Shown here piece after piece: positions 46,542 to 56,077 of a DNA stretch of 64,000 bases (its first letter is position 1; each line of letters opens with the position of its first letter). Under the pieces are notes generated by a model. It did no database searches and was not told where the DNA came from. It was given only the letters and a program-made list of their open reading frames with translations. A program made the translations under genes and the position numbers. The DNA comes from a bacterium (lineage in GTDB: Bacteria > Hinthialibacterota > Hinthialibacteria > OLB16). Location of the stretch: assembly GCA_022072055.1 (NCBI GenBank), contig JAJVIK010000016.1, positions 1 to 64,000 of the forward strand, written 5' to 3'.

Positions 46542-48268
46542 TCCGTCGTCCTCTGCCGCTCTTCGCGGCGTTCATCCTTTCGCTGTTGATTCACATGGTC
46601 CTTGCGGTGGTGATGGACCGAACACCCTGGGTCTCGGCCGGGATGCTGGAGGCGCGCGGTCGGGAGGCCCTGATGCGGGTCCGATTTGTTCCGGAAACCA
46701 CCGCGCTGATGAATCGCGAGGAGTGGGGCGGGGATCCGGCGGTGCGCGAGGAGGCGCTCCGTCGAACCCTGCAGCAGGAGGTGGATCAGGCCCCCCTGGT
46801 CCCGGAGATCCCCCAGAAGGAATGGTTCGCCCCGGAGCCGTTGGCGGTGGAGGCTCCGGAAGAGGATCTGGTCGCGCGGGCGGATGCGGAGCTTTCGAGC
46901 CTGCCCGGCGACCTCCAGGCCGAAAGCCTTTCGGCGGAAATCATCAAGGTCCCGGAGCCGAAGGTGGAAGCCCCGCTTCCGGACACCCGCATGTGGGCCC
47001 CGGAACCCGCGAGGGCGCTGCCCGAGAGCTCGGGAGCCGCCGCCCCCGTACCGGCGCCCGCGCCGCGCGACTCGGTGGCCTCGCTGGCGCCTCCACCTTT
47101 GCCGCTGCCCCCGGCGCCGGAGGTTTTTGAAAGGCCGATCGCGCCACCGCCGCTCGCGCCCGAACTCGAGCTGCCCAAGGAGATCCTGGCCCCTCCACCC
47201 GAGCCGAAACAGGGGGACCCCACGGCTCCGGCGGACACCCGCGAGGAGTTCCGAGAGTGGGATGACCTCCTGGATGTCCAGGTGGCGACCTATCGCCCCG
47301 AGAAGGGAGCGGGCTTCTTCCGGGTGAGTGTGACCCCCAACGAGAATTCGGTTCGCCTGCTCACCATGGCCAAGGATGTGCTTTTCGCGCTGGATGCCTC
47401 CGGGAGCATGGAGGGACCCACTTTCGAGGGGATCAAGGCGGGGGTAGCGGATTCCCTCAAGGCGATCCTTCGCCCCGGAGATCGGTTCAACATCGTGGCC
47501 TTCCGCGCCGATGTGGTGGCGCTCAACGAGGGGCTTTGGCCGTTCACCGAGGAGACCGAGAAACAGGCGCGCAAATTCGTTCTCGACCTTGAGCCTTCGG
47601 GGAAGACCGACATTTACCGCTCGCTCTCGTCCATCGCGCGGGCGCTGCCGCCTGGGGATCGCCCCTTCCTGATCGTGCTGTGTTCGGACGGGCGCGCCAC
47701 GGTCGGGTTGCAGGACAGCCGGGAAATCATCAACGCCATCTCAGTCGAGAACCGTCTCCGGGCGAGCATCCATGTCTTTGGGGCGGGCGTGGGGTTGAAC
47801 CGTTATCTGCTGCGTCTGCTGGCCTACCGCAACAAGGGGCTTTCGGCTTTCGATGAAGGAGACCGTCCCACGGCCCGCGCGCTCGGGGATTTTCTGAAGC
47901 GGGTGTCGGAACCGATCCTAGTGGATATCCGGGTGGACCTATCCGGGATGGTGGAGGAGCAGACCTTTCCGCTGGCGCTGCCGGATCTCTTCCGGGGCGG
48001 GAGTCTGGAGTTTTCGGGGCGCTATGACCTTGAGAAGGAGATCGCGATTCGCCTCACCGGGAATGTGCGCGGGAATCTCAAGGAGTTGGTTTATCGCGGG
48101 CCGCTTCCGGAGCCGAAGGAGTCGAACGCGGACATCGCCCAGGCATGGGCCTCGGCCAAGGCCTTCAATCTGGTTTCGGACATGCTGCAACTCGGGGAGA
48201 GCGAGGAGCGCCGGCGCGAGATTCGGGAGCTGGCCAAGCGCTATCGGCTGGATATCCCGGCGAATTGA
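46538..48268 (+). CDS. VWA-domain protein with TonB-like N-terminal anchor and Pro-rich linker
   Basis: N-term MIRRPLPLFAAFILSLLIHMVLAVVM (S-x3-H in the TM helix), Pro-rich spacer, VWA MIDAS DVLFALDASGSMEG...GKTDIYRSL...VLCSDGRAT. Overlaps the TPR gene by ATGA. Confidence 0.88.
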   Translation: MIRRPLPLFAAFILSLLIHMVLAVVMDRTPWVSAGMLEARGREALMRVRFVPETTALMNREEWGGDPAVREEALRRTLQQEVDQAPLVPEIPQKEWFAPEPLAVEAPEEDLVARADAELSSLPGDLQAESLSAEIIKVPEPKVEAPLPDTRMWAPEPARALPESSGAAAPVPAPAPRDSVASLAPPPLPLPPAPEVFERPIAPPPLAPELELPKEILAPPPEPKQGDPTAPADTREEFREWDDLLDVQVATYRPEKGAGFFRVSVTPNENSVRLLTMAKDVLFALDASGSMEGPTFEGIKAGVADSLKAILRPGDRFNIVAFRADVVALNEGLWPFTEETEKQARKFVLDLEPSGKTDIYRSLSSIARALPPGDRPFLIVLCSDGRATVGLQDSREIINAISVENRLRASIHVFGAGVGLNRYLLRLLAYRNKGLSAFDEGDRPTARALGDFLKRVSEPILVDIRVDLSGMVEEQTFPLALPDLFRGGSLEFSGRYDLEKEIAIRLTGNVRGNLKELVYRGPLPEPKESNADIAQAWASAKAFNLVSDMLQLGESEERRREIRELAKRYRLDIPAN

Positions 48269-48318
48269 GGCAACGGGCCGGACCGAATGGGTGGCTCCAG
48301 ATCGGCGAGACGCTCCTT

Positions 48319-49242
48319 CTATGTGGATTGCGCGCGCATGAATTCGAGGACTCCGGTCAGGTCCCTCACCGCGCCGCCCGCTCCGACCTCGGTGACCGAG
48401 AGCGCTCCACAGGCGTTCCCGAAGCGCACGCACGGCTCGATATCCCAGCCTTCGGAAAGCCCAAAGAGAAGTCCGGCCACAAAGCTGTCTCCCGCTCCGG
48501 TGGCATCCCGGCAGGGGACCGAGAAGCCGGGCGCGTGCCCCTCCCGGTCCTTGGTTCGATAAAAGGCCCCCTTGGCTCCGAGCTTGATGACCACGTTGCG
48601 GACCCCCTTGGAGAGGAAGAACTCCGCCATCCCCCTTGGATCCTCGCGCCCGGAGATCGCGCGCGCCTCGCCCTCCGAGGGGAGAAAGTAATCGAGGTGC
48701 TCAAGGTACGGCGCGACATTCTCATACCAGCGTCCGGATGTGTCGAAATCCGTGTCGATGGTCAGGATGCGCCCCATTTCGCGCCCCTGGATAAGCAGCG
48801 CTCGGAGGTCGAAGGAGTCCAGCTTGGAAACACCGGGGATATGCCAAAGGTCCCAGCCCGCGAGGTCCTCAAGGTTGAGGTCGGAGAGGGAAAAGCTCTC
48901 CATGCTTCCCTTGGCGTACAGGATGGTGCGCTCGCCATCCTCGCTCACCACAATGATCGAGGTGGTGGTGGGGGTGTCGCCACGAACCTTGACCCCGGCG
49001 GCCTTGATCCCGGTCCAAGCAATCTCATCCAGGAGGAAGCGCCCCTGGGGGTCATCCCCCACCAAGCCGAATAGGCCGACATCGGCGCCCAGTCGATCCA
49101 GCACAACCGCGCAGTTGAGCGCGCATCCGCCGGTCTTGAGGTTCACCGAATCGATCACGCAAACATCTCCCCGGTCGGGGAGGTGAGTGACCCCTTTCAC
49201 AATCACATCCGCGACCAGCTGGCCGACACAGGCAATCCGCAT
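48319..49242 (-). CDS. PfkB-family carbohydrate kinase
   Basis: MRIACVGQLVADVIVKGV...LKTGGCALNCAVVLDRLG...PCRDATGAGDSFVAGLLFGL. Confidence 0.93.
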   Translation of the reverse strand: MRIACVGQLVADVIVKGVTHLPDRGDVCVIDSVNLKTGGCALNCAVVLDRLGADVGLFGLVGDDPQGRFLLDEIAWTGIKAAGVKVRGDTPTTTSIIVVSEDGERTILYAKGSMESFSLSDLNLEDLAGWDLWHIPGVSKLDSFDLRALLIQGREMGRILTIDTDFDTSGRWYENVAPYLEHLDYFLPSEGEARAISGREDPRGMAEFFLSKGVRNVVIKLGAKGAFYRTKDREGHAPGFSVPCRDATGAGDSFVAGLLFGLSEGWDIEPCVRFGNACGALSVTEVGAGGAVRDLTGVLEFMRAQST

Positions 49243-49388
49243 GAACCCCTCCGATGTTCGGGAGCGCGAACCGGAATCATGGCATGGGCCTCTCGCCCAC
49301 GCGAAATGATTACATGCCATTCGAGGATTGCAACAAGAACCGATATCCGACAGGATTCATGGGGACAGTCGGATGTTGGAGGGACCCC

Positions 49389-50513
49389 ATGAGACTTGCC
49401 GCATCCTCGGCGCTGATTCTGGCCTTGTCCATCGCGGGAGCGCGGGCCGCGGATTACACCGTGGGGGTCTACTACTACCCCTGGTACTCCAACGATTTTC
49501 ATGGGGGGAACTATCTCCGCGAGCGCCTCGTTCCGCCGCAGCTTCCCGCGCTCGGGGAGTACAACGACAGGGACTCCGAAGTGATCCGTCAGCACGCCGA
49601 ATGGGCGCGCTTCGCGGGGATCGACCTATGGGTCGCGAGTTGGTGGGGCCCCGGCTCGCGCGAGGACAATACCCTTAAGGATCACACCTTCCAGAGCCCC
49701 GACCTGGGGAGCCTCAAGATCGCGCTGTTCTATGAAACCGCGGGACGCACCAGCGAGTTCACGAACTACACCCGGACCACGGCGGACATCGAGCACATCG
49801 CGGACACTTATTTCAATCATCCCAATTACTACCGGATCGGGGGGCGCCCGGTGTTGTTTGTCTACCTGACCCGCGTGCTGTCGAGCCTGGGAACACTCGA
49901 TGAGGTGGTCGCGGACATGCGCGCCGCCGCGCTTTCCAAGGGACATGACCTCTTCATCATCGGGGATGAGGTGTTCGGGTTTCCGCCCGGCGATCCGGGC
50001 AACATCGGCCTCTTGGACGCGATTACCGAATACGATGTGTATGGGAGCATGGGTCGAACCGGTTACGCCACCCAACAAGGGGTGAATGATTACAAGGCCC
50101 GTCAACTCGGGTGGAAAGCGCTGGCCGACGCGTTGGGAGTCGGTTATGCCCCTTCGGTGACCCCCGGTTTCAACGACAAGGGGGTTCGGGAGGGCCACGC
50201 GCCGGTTTCGCGCAAGCTTTCCGCGGCCTCGGAGTTCGGCGCGCTGTTCCGCGCGCTGTTGCGGGACGCAAAGGACCGAACCGACCCGGACATCGGGAAC
50301 CTGATTCTGGTCACTTCCTGGAACGAGTGGCATGAGGACACTCAGATCGAGCCGGTCGCGCCCGCGCCGCCCACCAGCGCGGACGACAGCCCGCTGGGGA
50401 ATGAATACACCGAGGGGTTGGAGTACGAGGGCTATGGGATGAGGTATCTGGAGATTCTGAGGGAGGAGGCCGGGATCAATGAAAGCGGCGTGGAGGCGTG
50501 GGGGCTGTATTAG
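49389..50513 (+). CDS. Secreted GH99-like (endo-mannosidase family-like) protein
   Basis: Signal peptide; YTVGVYYYPWYSNDFHGGNYLRERLVPPQLPALGEYNDRDSEVIRQHAEWARFAGIDLWVASWWGPGSREDN; ILVTSWNEWHEDTQIEP. Confidence 0.85.
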   Translation: MRLAASSALILALSIAGARAADYTVGVYYYPWYSNDFHGGNYLRERLVPPQLPALGEYNDRDSEVIRQHAEWARFAGIDLWVASWWGPGSREDNTLKDHTFQSPDLGSLKIALFYETAGRTSEFTNYTRTTADIEHIADTYFNHPNYYRIGGRPVLFVYLTRVLSSLGTLDEVVADMRAAALSKGHDLFIIGDEVFGFPPGDPGNIGLLDAITEYDVYGSMGRTGYATQQGVNDYKARQLGWKALADALGVGYAPSVTPGFNDKGVREGHAPVSRKLSAASEFGALFRALLRDAKDRTDPDIGNLILVTSWNEWHEDTQIEPVAPAPPTSADDSPLGNEYTEGLEYEGYGMRYLEILREEAGINESGVEAWGLY

Positions 50514-50589
50514 CGGCGTGTTGGTGTAGGAGTGGACGCGCAGGAGTGGCAAGAGGTTGGTCTGCACCGAAAGGCGGGGTGATTGGCCC

Positions 50590-51642
50590 CTACCGCAACC
50601 TTCCGAGCGACTCGCGGAAGGGCGGGTAGCAGACCCCCTTCTCGCAAATGATCGCGGTGATGTATTCCGCCGGGGTGACATCGAAGGCCGGGTTGTAAAC
50701 CGCGACCCCCTCCGGAGCGGAGGGATGCCCCTGCCAGCCGGTCACCTCGGCGGGGGCGCGCTCCTCAATCGGAATCTGCGCCCCGCTCTCCAGGCTGAAA
50801 TCGATGGTCGAGATCGGCGCGGCGACATACAGAGGCGCGCCATGCGCCTTGGCCAGGACCGCGAGCGAGTAACTCCCGATCTTGTTGGCGGTGTCGCCGT
50901 TGGCGGCGATCCGGTCCGCTCCGAAGATCACCGCATCCACCCCTTGGGTCCGCATCACATGCCCGGCCATGTTGTCGCAGATCAGGGTCGCCTCCACCCC
51001 GGCGCGCAGGAGCTCATAGGCGGTGAGACGGCTCCCCTGCAGAAGTGGGCGGGTTTCATCCACATACACACGGACCCGCTTGCCGGATTCGGCGGCCTTG
51101 AGGATCACCCCCAGCGCGGTGCCGTAATAGTTCCCACAAGCCAGCCCCCCCGCGTTGCAGTGGGTGATCACGCGCGCCTCTTCCGCGAGGAGTTTCGCGC
51201 CATGCGCGGAAAGCTGCTCGCAAACCGCGTTGTTCTCCGCCTCGATGGCGCGCGCCTGCGCGAGCAGAGCCTCTCGTTGAACCGACACCGGCTTTCCACG
51301 CGAGCCTTCCAGGGCGGCGCGCATGCGGTCGAGCGCCCAGAACAGATTGACCGCGGTGGGACGAGAGGTGGCGAGGTAATCGCAGCCTTTGCGGACCTCC
51401 TCGGCGAAGGTTTCCGGGTCCTCGGCCCGGGAGAGTTCCCCGGCGAGGACCACCCCGTAGGCGGCGGCCACCCCGATGGCGGGCGCGCCCCGCACTCGCA
51501 GCGACTTGATCGCCTCCCAAAGGCTCTCCAGGGTGTCGCAAAGGATTTCCTTCTCCTCGCGCGGGAGCAGGGTCTGATCCAGCAGACCCACCGCGTTCCC
51601 CTGCCAGGAGATGATGCGGCTCTCGGCTGTTCCCCGCGCCAC
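50590..51642 (-). CDS. mtnA: S-methyl-5-thioribose-1-phosphate isomerase
   Basis: LRVRGAPAIGVAAAYG, THCNAGGLACGNYYGTALGVI, VDETRPLLQGSRLTAYEL, FGADRIAANGDTANKIGSY. Confidence 0.95.
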   Translation of the reverse strand: MARGTAESRIISWQGNAVGLLDQTLLPREEKEILCDTLESLWEAIKSLRVRGAPAIGVAAAYGVVLAGELSRAEDPETFAEEVRKGCDYLATSRPTAVNLFWALDRMRAALEGSRGKPVSVQREALLAQARAIEAENNAVCEQLSAHGAKLLAEEARVITHCNAGGLACGNYYGTALGVILKAAESGKRVRVYVDETRPLLQGSRLTAYELLRAGVEATLICDNMAGHVMRTQGVDAVIFGADRIAANGDTANKIGSYSLAVLAKAHGAPLYVAAPISTIDFSLESGAQIPIEERAPAEVTGWQGHPSAPEGVAVYNPAFDVTPAEYITAIICEKGVCYPPFRESLGRLR

Positions 51643-51646
51643 CGCC

Positions 51647-52222
51647 TCAGACCTCGCGGTAGCTCTTGTGGGCGTTGAGGAAGCGAAGCGCCTGGTCGGT
51701 GAGCGAGTTGCAGCTCATCTCGCGGATCGCGGCGATTCGCACCGCGGTCTCGCCATCATCGTTCCCGAAACTGTCGACCATCAGGATCCGCACGGACTCC
51801 GAGTCCACCGAATGGACAAAGCCGGTGATAATCTGCTCCTCATCCTCGGTGTCGAGCGAGACCACAAGGCGGTTCTCGCGGGCCTGGCGCAGGGTGGTGA
51901 GGAGGATGCTCTCGTTGTAGGGAACGGGCGGCAGCTCCTTGGGGAGAGCCCATTCCCGAAGATGCGCGCGGAGGAACTCCACCTTACGCTCATAGGCGCC
52001 ATCGACCTCCACCCTCAAGATGTCGTCGATCAGGACCACATCATACCCGGAGTCCTCGCCGTGACGGGACACCGACCGCAGGCGGACCTCCTGACCGTTC
52101 AGGACATCCACATACCCCACCGCGCAACTCTGATAGGGGTCCGGGCTGTTGGTGTAGATGGCCACCAATCGCCCGGTGTCTTGCGCTTGGGCCAGGAGAT
52201 CCTGGAATAAGCTGGTTTCCAT
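51647..52222 (-). CDS. Hypothetical protein with two tandem similar halves
   Basis: METSLFQDLLAQAQDTGRLVAIYT...; both halves share an RLV-x(n)-GxVxxxxxxxVR...GxDxG...IxxI pattern. Confidence 0.7.
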   Translation of the reverse strand: METSLFQDLLAQAQDTGRLVAIYTNSPDPYQSCAVGYVDVLNGQEVRLRSVSRHGEDSGYDVVLIDDILRVEVDGAYERKVEFLRAHLREWALPKELPPVPYNESILLTTLRQARENRLVVSLDTEDEEQIITGFVHSVDSESVRILMVDSFGNDDGETAVRIAAIREMSCNSLTDQALRFLNAHKSYREV

Positions 52223-52233
52223 TGACGCCTCCC

Positions 52234-53328
52234 TCAGTCCTTCCTGGGGTCGAAGGCATCCCGCAAGCCATCCCCGAGGAAGTTGAACGCGAACACGGTA
52301 ACGAAAATGGCGACCCCGGACGAGAGTATCCACCGAAAGTCATCCAAGACCTGCACATCCTGGGCTTCCTTGAGCATCAATCCCCAGGAAGCCTGCGGCT
52401 CCTCGATCCCGACCCCGAGGAAGGAAAGCGAGACCTCGCCCAGGATATATCCCGGCACCATGATCGTTCCGGCCACAATCAGATAGGTGAAGGTTCCGGG
52501 GAGAACATGGCGTAGCAGAACACGCATGCTGGAGGCGCCCAAGGCCCGCGCGGCCAGGACATGCTCGCGCTCCCTTAGGGACAACACCATCCCGCGGATC
52601 ACCCGGCACTGCCCCGCCCAAAAGATGAATCCCAGAATCACCACGATCAGGATGTAGACCTGCACCGAGTTGAGGTGCTTGGGGAAGACTGCGCGCAAAG
52701 CAAGGATCAGGTAGAGGCCGGGGATCGACAGGATGAGTTCCACCCAGCGCATCAGCAGGGTGTCCGGCCAGCCGCCGAAATACCCGGCCAGCCCCCCCAT
52801 GAAGGTTCCCAAGGTGAGGGTCACGGCGATGCCCAAGAGGCCCACGGAAAGGGACACCTGCGCCCCCGCAAGCAGACGCGACCAGACATCCCTGCCGAGG
52901 GCATCGCAACCGAGGGGGTGCAGTTCGCCCGGGCCTTCAATCACCAGGAAATGGCGGGTTGTGGGAAACAGGGTCCAGAGCTTGTAGGGATACCCCTCGG
53001 CGAAGAAGCGGACCTCGTATTTCCGGTCAAATTGCGGCTCATAGCGGAGCTCATCAAGGTCTGCACATTCCATTTTGTAGACAAAAGGGGGCCAGTGGAA
53101 ATTCCCCTCTCGGTCGAACACATGCATCCAATTCGGCGGATGGTATGAAGAATCGAGATTCGAACGAGTCGGCTCGGAGAGGGAAAAGAAACTCCCGAAA
53201 AGGGCCAGAAGATAGAGGACCGCGAGGATCAATAGACCCGCCATGGCCGTGGGGTTGCGGAACAGGCGCCGGACGCTCAGTTGGAAGGGGGAAAGGCTCT
53301 TCGCGCCGGGATGCTGGGGAATGGTCAT
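52234..53328 (-). CDS. ABC transporter permease, OppC/DppC-like
   Basis: Opp N-term (SPFQLSVRRLFRNPTAMAGLLILAVLYLLALF), GCDALGRDVWSRLLAGAQVSLSVGLLG, EHVLAARALGASSMRVLLRHVLPG. Confidence 0.93.
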   Translation of the reverse strand: MTIPQHPGAKSLSPFQLSVRRLFRNPTAMAGLLILAVLYLLALFGSFFSLSEPTRSNLDSSYHPPNWMHVFDREGNFHWPPFVYKMECADLDELRYEPQFDRKYEVRFFAEGYPYKLWTLFPTTRHFLVIEGPGELHPLGCDALGRDVWSRLLAGAQVSLSVGLLGIAVTLTLGTFMGGLAGYFGGWPDTLLMRWVELILSIPGLYLILALRAVFPKHLNSVQVYILIVVILGFIFWAGQCRVIRGMVLSLREREHVLAARALGASSMRVLLRHVLPGTFTYLIVAGTIMVPGYILGEVSLSFLGVGIEEPQASWGLMLKEAQDVQVLDDFRWILSSGVAIFVTVFAFNFLGDGLRDAFDPRKD

Positions 53329-53546
53329 GCCTGGATCCGGTAACAGTCTTGCGCGTGAGATGTCGCTCCGGACTTGATTGTACAGGCAAGCGGCGCTGGG
53401 GGTGTAGCCCTGGGGCCGCCCAGGCGGAGCGGGGTTCGCCTTGTTGAGTTCCCCCCCGATTTATTCCAGAATCGTTCGCGGCATGGTCCGAAACCGCGGC
53501 CCCTGCCCAAGTTCCTGAGTCAATCCTTTTCCTTGGGAGTGGAGCG

Positions 53547-55091
53547 ATGAAACGAATGCTTGGATTTGCGTGGCTGCTGGCGGCCCTGGCGGCCCTACCG
53601 GCGGCGGCGGAGGTGAGGGTCACGCCGCTCTTTGGCGACAACATGGTGGTTCAGCGTGAGGAGCCCATCGCGGTCTGGGGAACCGCCGCCGCGGGCGAAA
53701 CGGTGACTGTCAAACTGGGGACCAGCCAGGCCGGAGTGACAGCCGACGAGCAGGGGAAATGGTCGCTCTCTCTGCCCGAACTCAAGGCCGGCGGACCCCA
53801 TGAACTGACCATCCAGGGCAAGGGCAACTCGCTCACCTTTAAGAATGTCTTTGTCGGCGAAGTCTGGATCTGTTCCGGGCAGTCCAACATGGAATGGTCG
53901 GTGAAGATGTCCAATGACGCCGACAAGGAGATCGCGGAGGCCAACTATCCGAACATCCGACTCTTCACGGTCAAGAAGACGGTCGCCGGAAAGCCGCAAT
54001 CCGGTCTTGAAGGCTCCTGGAGCGAGTGCTCCCCGGAATCGATTCCGACTTTTTCGGCGGTCGGCTATTTCTTCGGGCGCGAGCTGCACAAGGAGCTCGG
54101 TGTTCCGATCGGCCTGATCAACAGCAGTTGGGGCGGCACACCGGCGGAAGCCTGGACCGAGCGCCCGTTTCTCGAAAAGGACCCTATGCTCATCCCCATC
54201 GTTGAGAAGTGGGACAAGAATGTGTTGGGGTTGATCGAGCAGCTCAACAATTATGGCCAGCAACTCCTCACTTGGAGGGCGACCTCGAACTTTGCCGAGG
54301 CCGCGGGCAACCCGGTTCCCGAGCCTCCCAAGTTTCCGGATGACCCCCGTCGCAGCCCGCACCGCGCCTCGGGCCTTTTCAACGGCATGATCGCCCCGCT
54401 GGTTCCCTACTCTGTCCGGGGAGCGATCTGGTATCAGGGGGAATCCAACGCCGGACGCGCCTATCAGTATCGGACCCTGTTCCCGGCCATGATCCAGAGT
54501 TGGCGGGCCGCCTTCAAGCAGGAGGATCTCTCTTTCCACTTCGTGCAGCTCGCCAACTTCACCGAGGTCTTGCCCGAGCCGGCGGAGAGCGACTGGGCGG
54601 AACTGCGCGAGGCCCAAACCATGACCCTCGCGCTGCCACACACCGGAATGGCGGTGATCATCGATATCGGCGAGGCCAAGGACATACACCCCCGCAACAA
54701 ACAGGATGTGGGCAAGCGCCTGGCCCTCAACGCCCTGGCCAAGGACTACGCCAAGAAGGTTCCCTATTCCGGACCGATGTTCGAGAAGCTGGAGGTGAAG
54801 GAGGATCGGGCGGTCGTGACCTTCAAGCACGCGGATGGAGGTCTCCAGACCAAGGGCGAGGGCGGACTCAAGGGCTTCGCCATCGCCGGGGAAGACAAGC
54901 AGTTTGTCTGGGCGGATGCTAAGATCGAGGGGAACACGGTGGTGGTGAGCTCCGAAAAGGTCACGAAACCGGTGGCGGTCCGCTATGCCTGGGCCAACAA
55001 CCCGGTCTGTAACCTCTACAATGGAGCCGGACTCCCCGCCTCTCCGTTCCGAACCGATGACTGGCCCGGAAAGACTTACGAAGCCCGCTGA
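53547..55091 (+). CDS. Sialate O-acetylesterase-like secreted esterase
   Basis: Signal peptide; VTPLFGDNMVVQREEPIAVWGTAAAGETV, VWICSGQSNMEWSV, GVPIGLINSSWGGTPAEAW, AIWYQGESNAGRA. Confidence 0.93.
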   Translation: MKRMLGFAWLLAALAALPAAAEVRVTPLFGDNMVVQREEPIAVWGTAAAGETVTVKLGTSQAGVTADEQGKWSLSLPELKAGGPHELTIQGKGNSLTFKNVFVGEVWICSGQSNMEWSVKMSNDADKEIAEANYPNIRLFTVKKTVAGKPQSGLEGSWSECSPESIPTFSAVGYFFGRELHKELGVPIGLINSSWGGTPAEAWTERPFLEKDPMLIPIVEKWDKNVLGLIEQLNNYGQQLLTWRATSNFAEAAGNPVPEPPKFPDDPRRSPHRASGLFNGMIAPLVPYSVRGAIWYQGESNAGRAYQYRTLFPAMIQSWRAAFKQEDLSFHFVQLANFTEVLPEPAESDWAELREAQTMTLALPHTGMAVIIDIGEAKDIHPRNKQDVGKRLALNALAKDYAKKVPYSGPMFEKLEVKEDRAVVTFKHADGGLQTKGEGGLKGFAIAGEDKQFVWADAKIEGNTVVVSSEKVTKPVAVRYAWANNPVCNLYNGAGLPASPFRTDDWPGKTYEAR

Positions 55092-55944
55092 CGCGAACGA
55101 TCGCGTGGACTCCCTCTCCCGGGAACGGGAGGGGGAGTCCCATTCTCCGCCCCCTTTTTCCCAAAGCTACCGTCTCGATCTCCAGTACCATGGCGCCTGT
55201 TTTCACGGTTGGCAGAAGCAACCCAACGGATTGTCGGTGGAGGAGGCGCTGCGTGTCGCCTATGAGCGGTTCCTTGGAAGTCCGGTGTTCGTGGATGGTT
55301 CAGGTCGGACCGACGCGGGGGTTCACGCCCGCCATCAGGTGGCCCTCCTGAAGACCCCTTTCCGACTCCCGGCGGAGGCAGTCCTCAAGGGTGTGCTCCC
55401 CTATCTCCATCCCGATATTTCCATCTTCAGGACCCAGGAGGTCTCGGCGACCTGGCAGCCGCGCCCGGTGGAAGCCAGACAGTATCGATACTTCCTCTGG
55501 AAAGGCTCGCCGCCACCGCTGTTTTATCGCCCTTTTTCGGCATGGACCCCCTATCCGCTGGATATCCAGCGGATGGCGGAGGCCGCCGCTTTGATTCCGG
55601 GAGAGCGGGATTTTTCCTCTTTTCGAGGGGCGGGCTGCACCGCGCGGCATCCGATCCGACGAGTTGATCGGGTGGTGGTGTTGAACCGAGGCGGCCACTG
55701 GGAGTTCCGGGTCACCGGAAACGCCTTTCTGCGCCAGATGGTTCGGATTCTGGTCGGCACTCTGGTCCAGGTAGGAACCGGAAAGATCGAGCCCGTGGGC
55801 ATCCTGGAAATCCTCGCGGCCAGAGATCGCCGCCTCGCGGGCCCCACCATGCCGCCCGAGGGCTTGTTCCTGTGGAAGATCACCTTCCCCGGCGAAACCG
55901 AGTTTCCGATTCCACCGACCTGTTGGGAAGTTCCCATCGGCTGA
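55057..55944 (+). CDS. truA: tRNA pseudouridine synthase A
   Basis: LDLQYHGACFHGWQKQPNGLSVEEAL, VDGSGRTDAGVHARHQVALLKT, RVTGNAFLRQMVRILVGTLVQVGTGK. Start uncertain; overlaps the previous CDS. Confidence 0.95.
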   Translation: MTGPERLTKPADANDRVDSLSREREGESHSPPPFSQSYRLDLQYHGACFHGWQKQPNGLSVEEALRVAYERFLGSPVFVDGSGRTDAGVHARHQVALLKTPFRLPAEAVLKGVLPYLHPDISIFRTQEVSATWQPRPVEARQYRYFLWKGSPPPLFYRPFSAWTPYPLDIQRMAEAAALIPGERDFSSFRGAGCTARHPIRRVDRVVVLNRGGHWEFRVTGNAFLRQMVRILVGTLVQVGTGKIEPVGILEILAARDRRLAGPTMPPEGLFLWKITFPGETEFPIPPTCWEVPIG

Positions 55945-56077
55945 CCCGGATGACTCCGGATGTTCCGCCTCGCAGCGGCGGCAGCCGGTTTTCTTGACGC
56001 TCCCCGGCGGCCTTCCTATATTCGGGGTGAGCACGGACGTGACCCCATGGCGGCCAAACCCCGTGCTCACTCACTCC

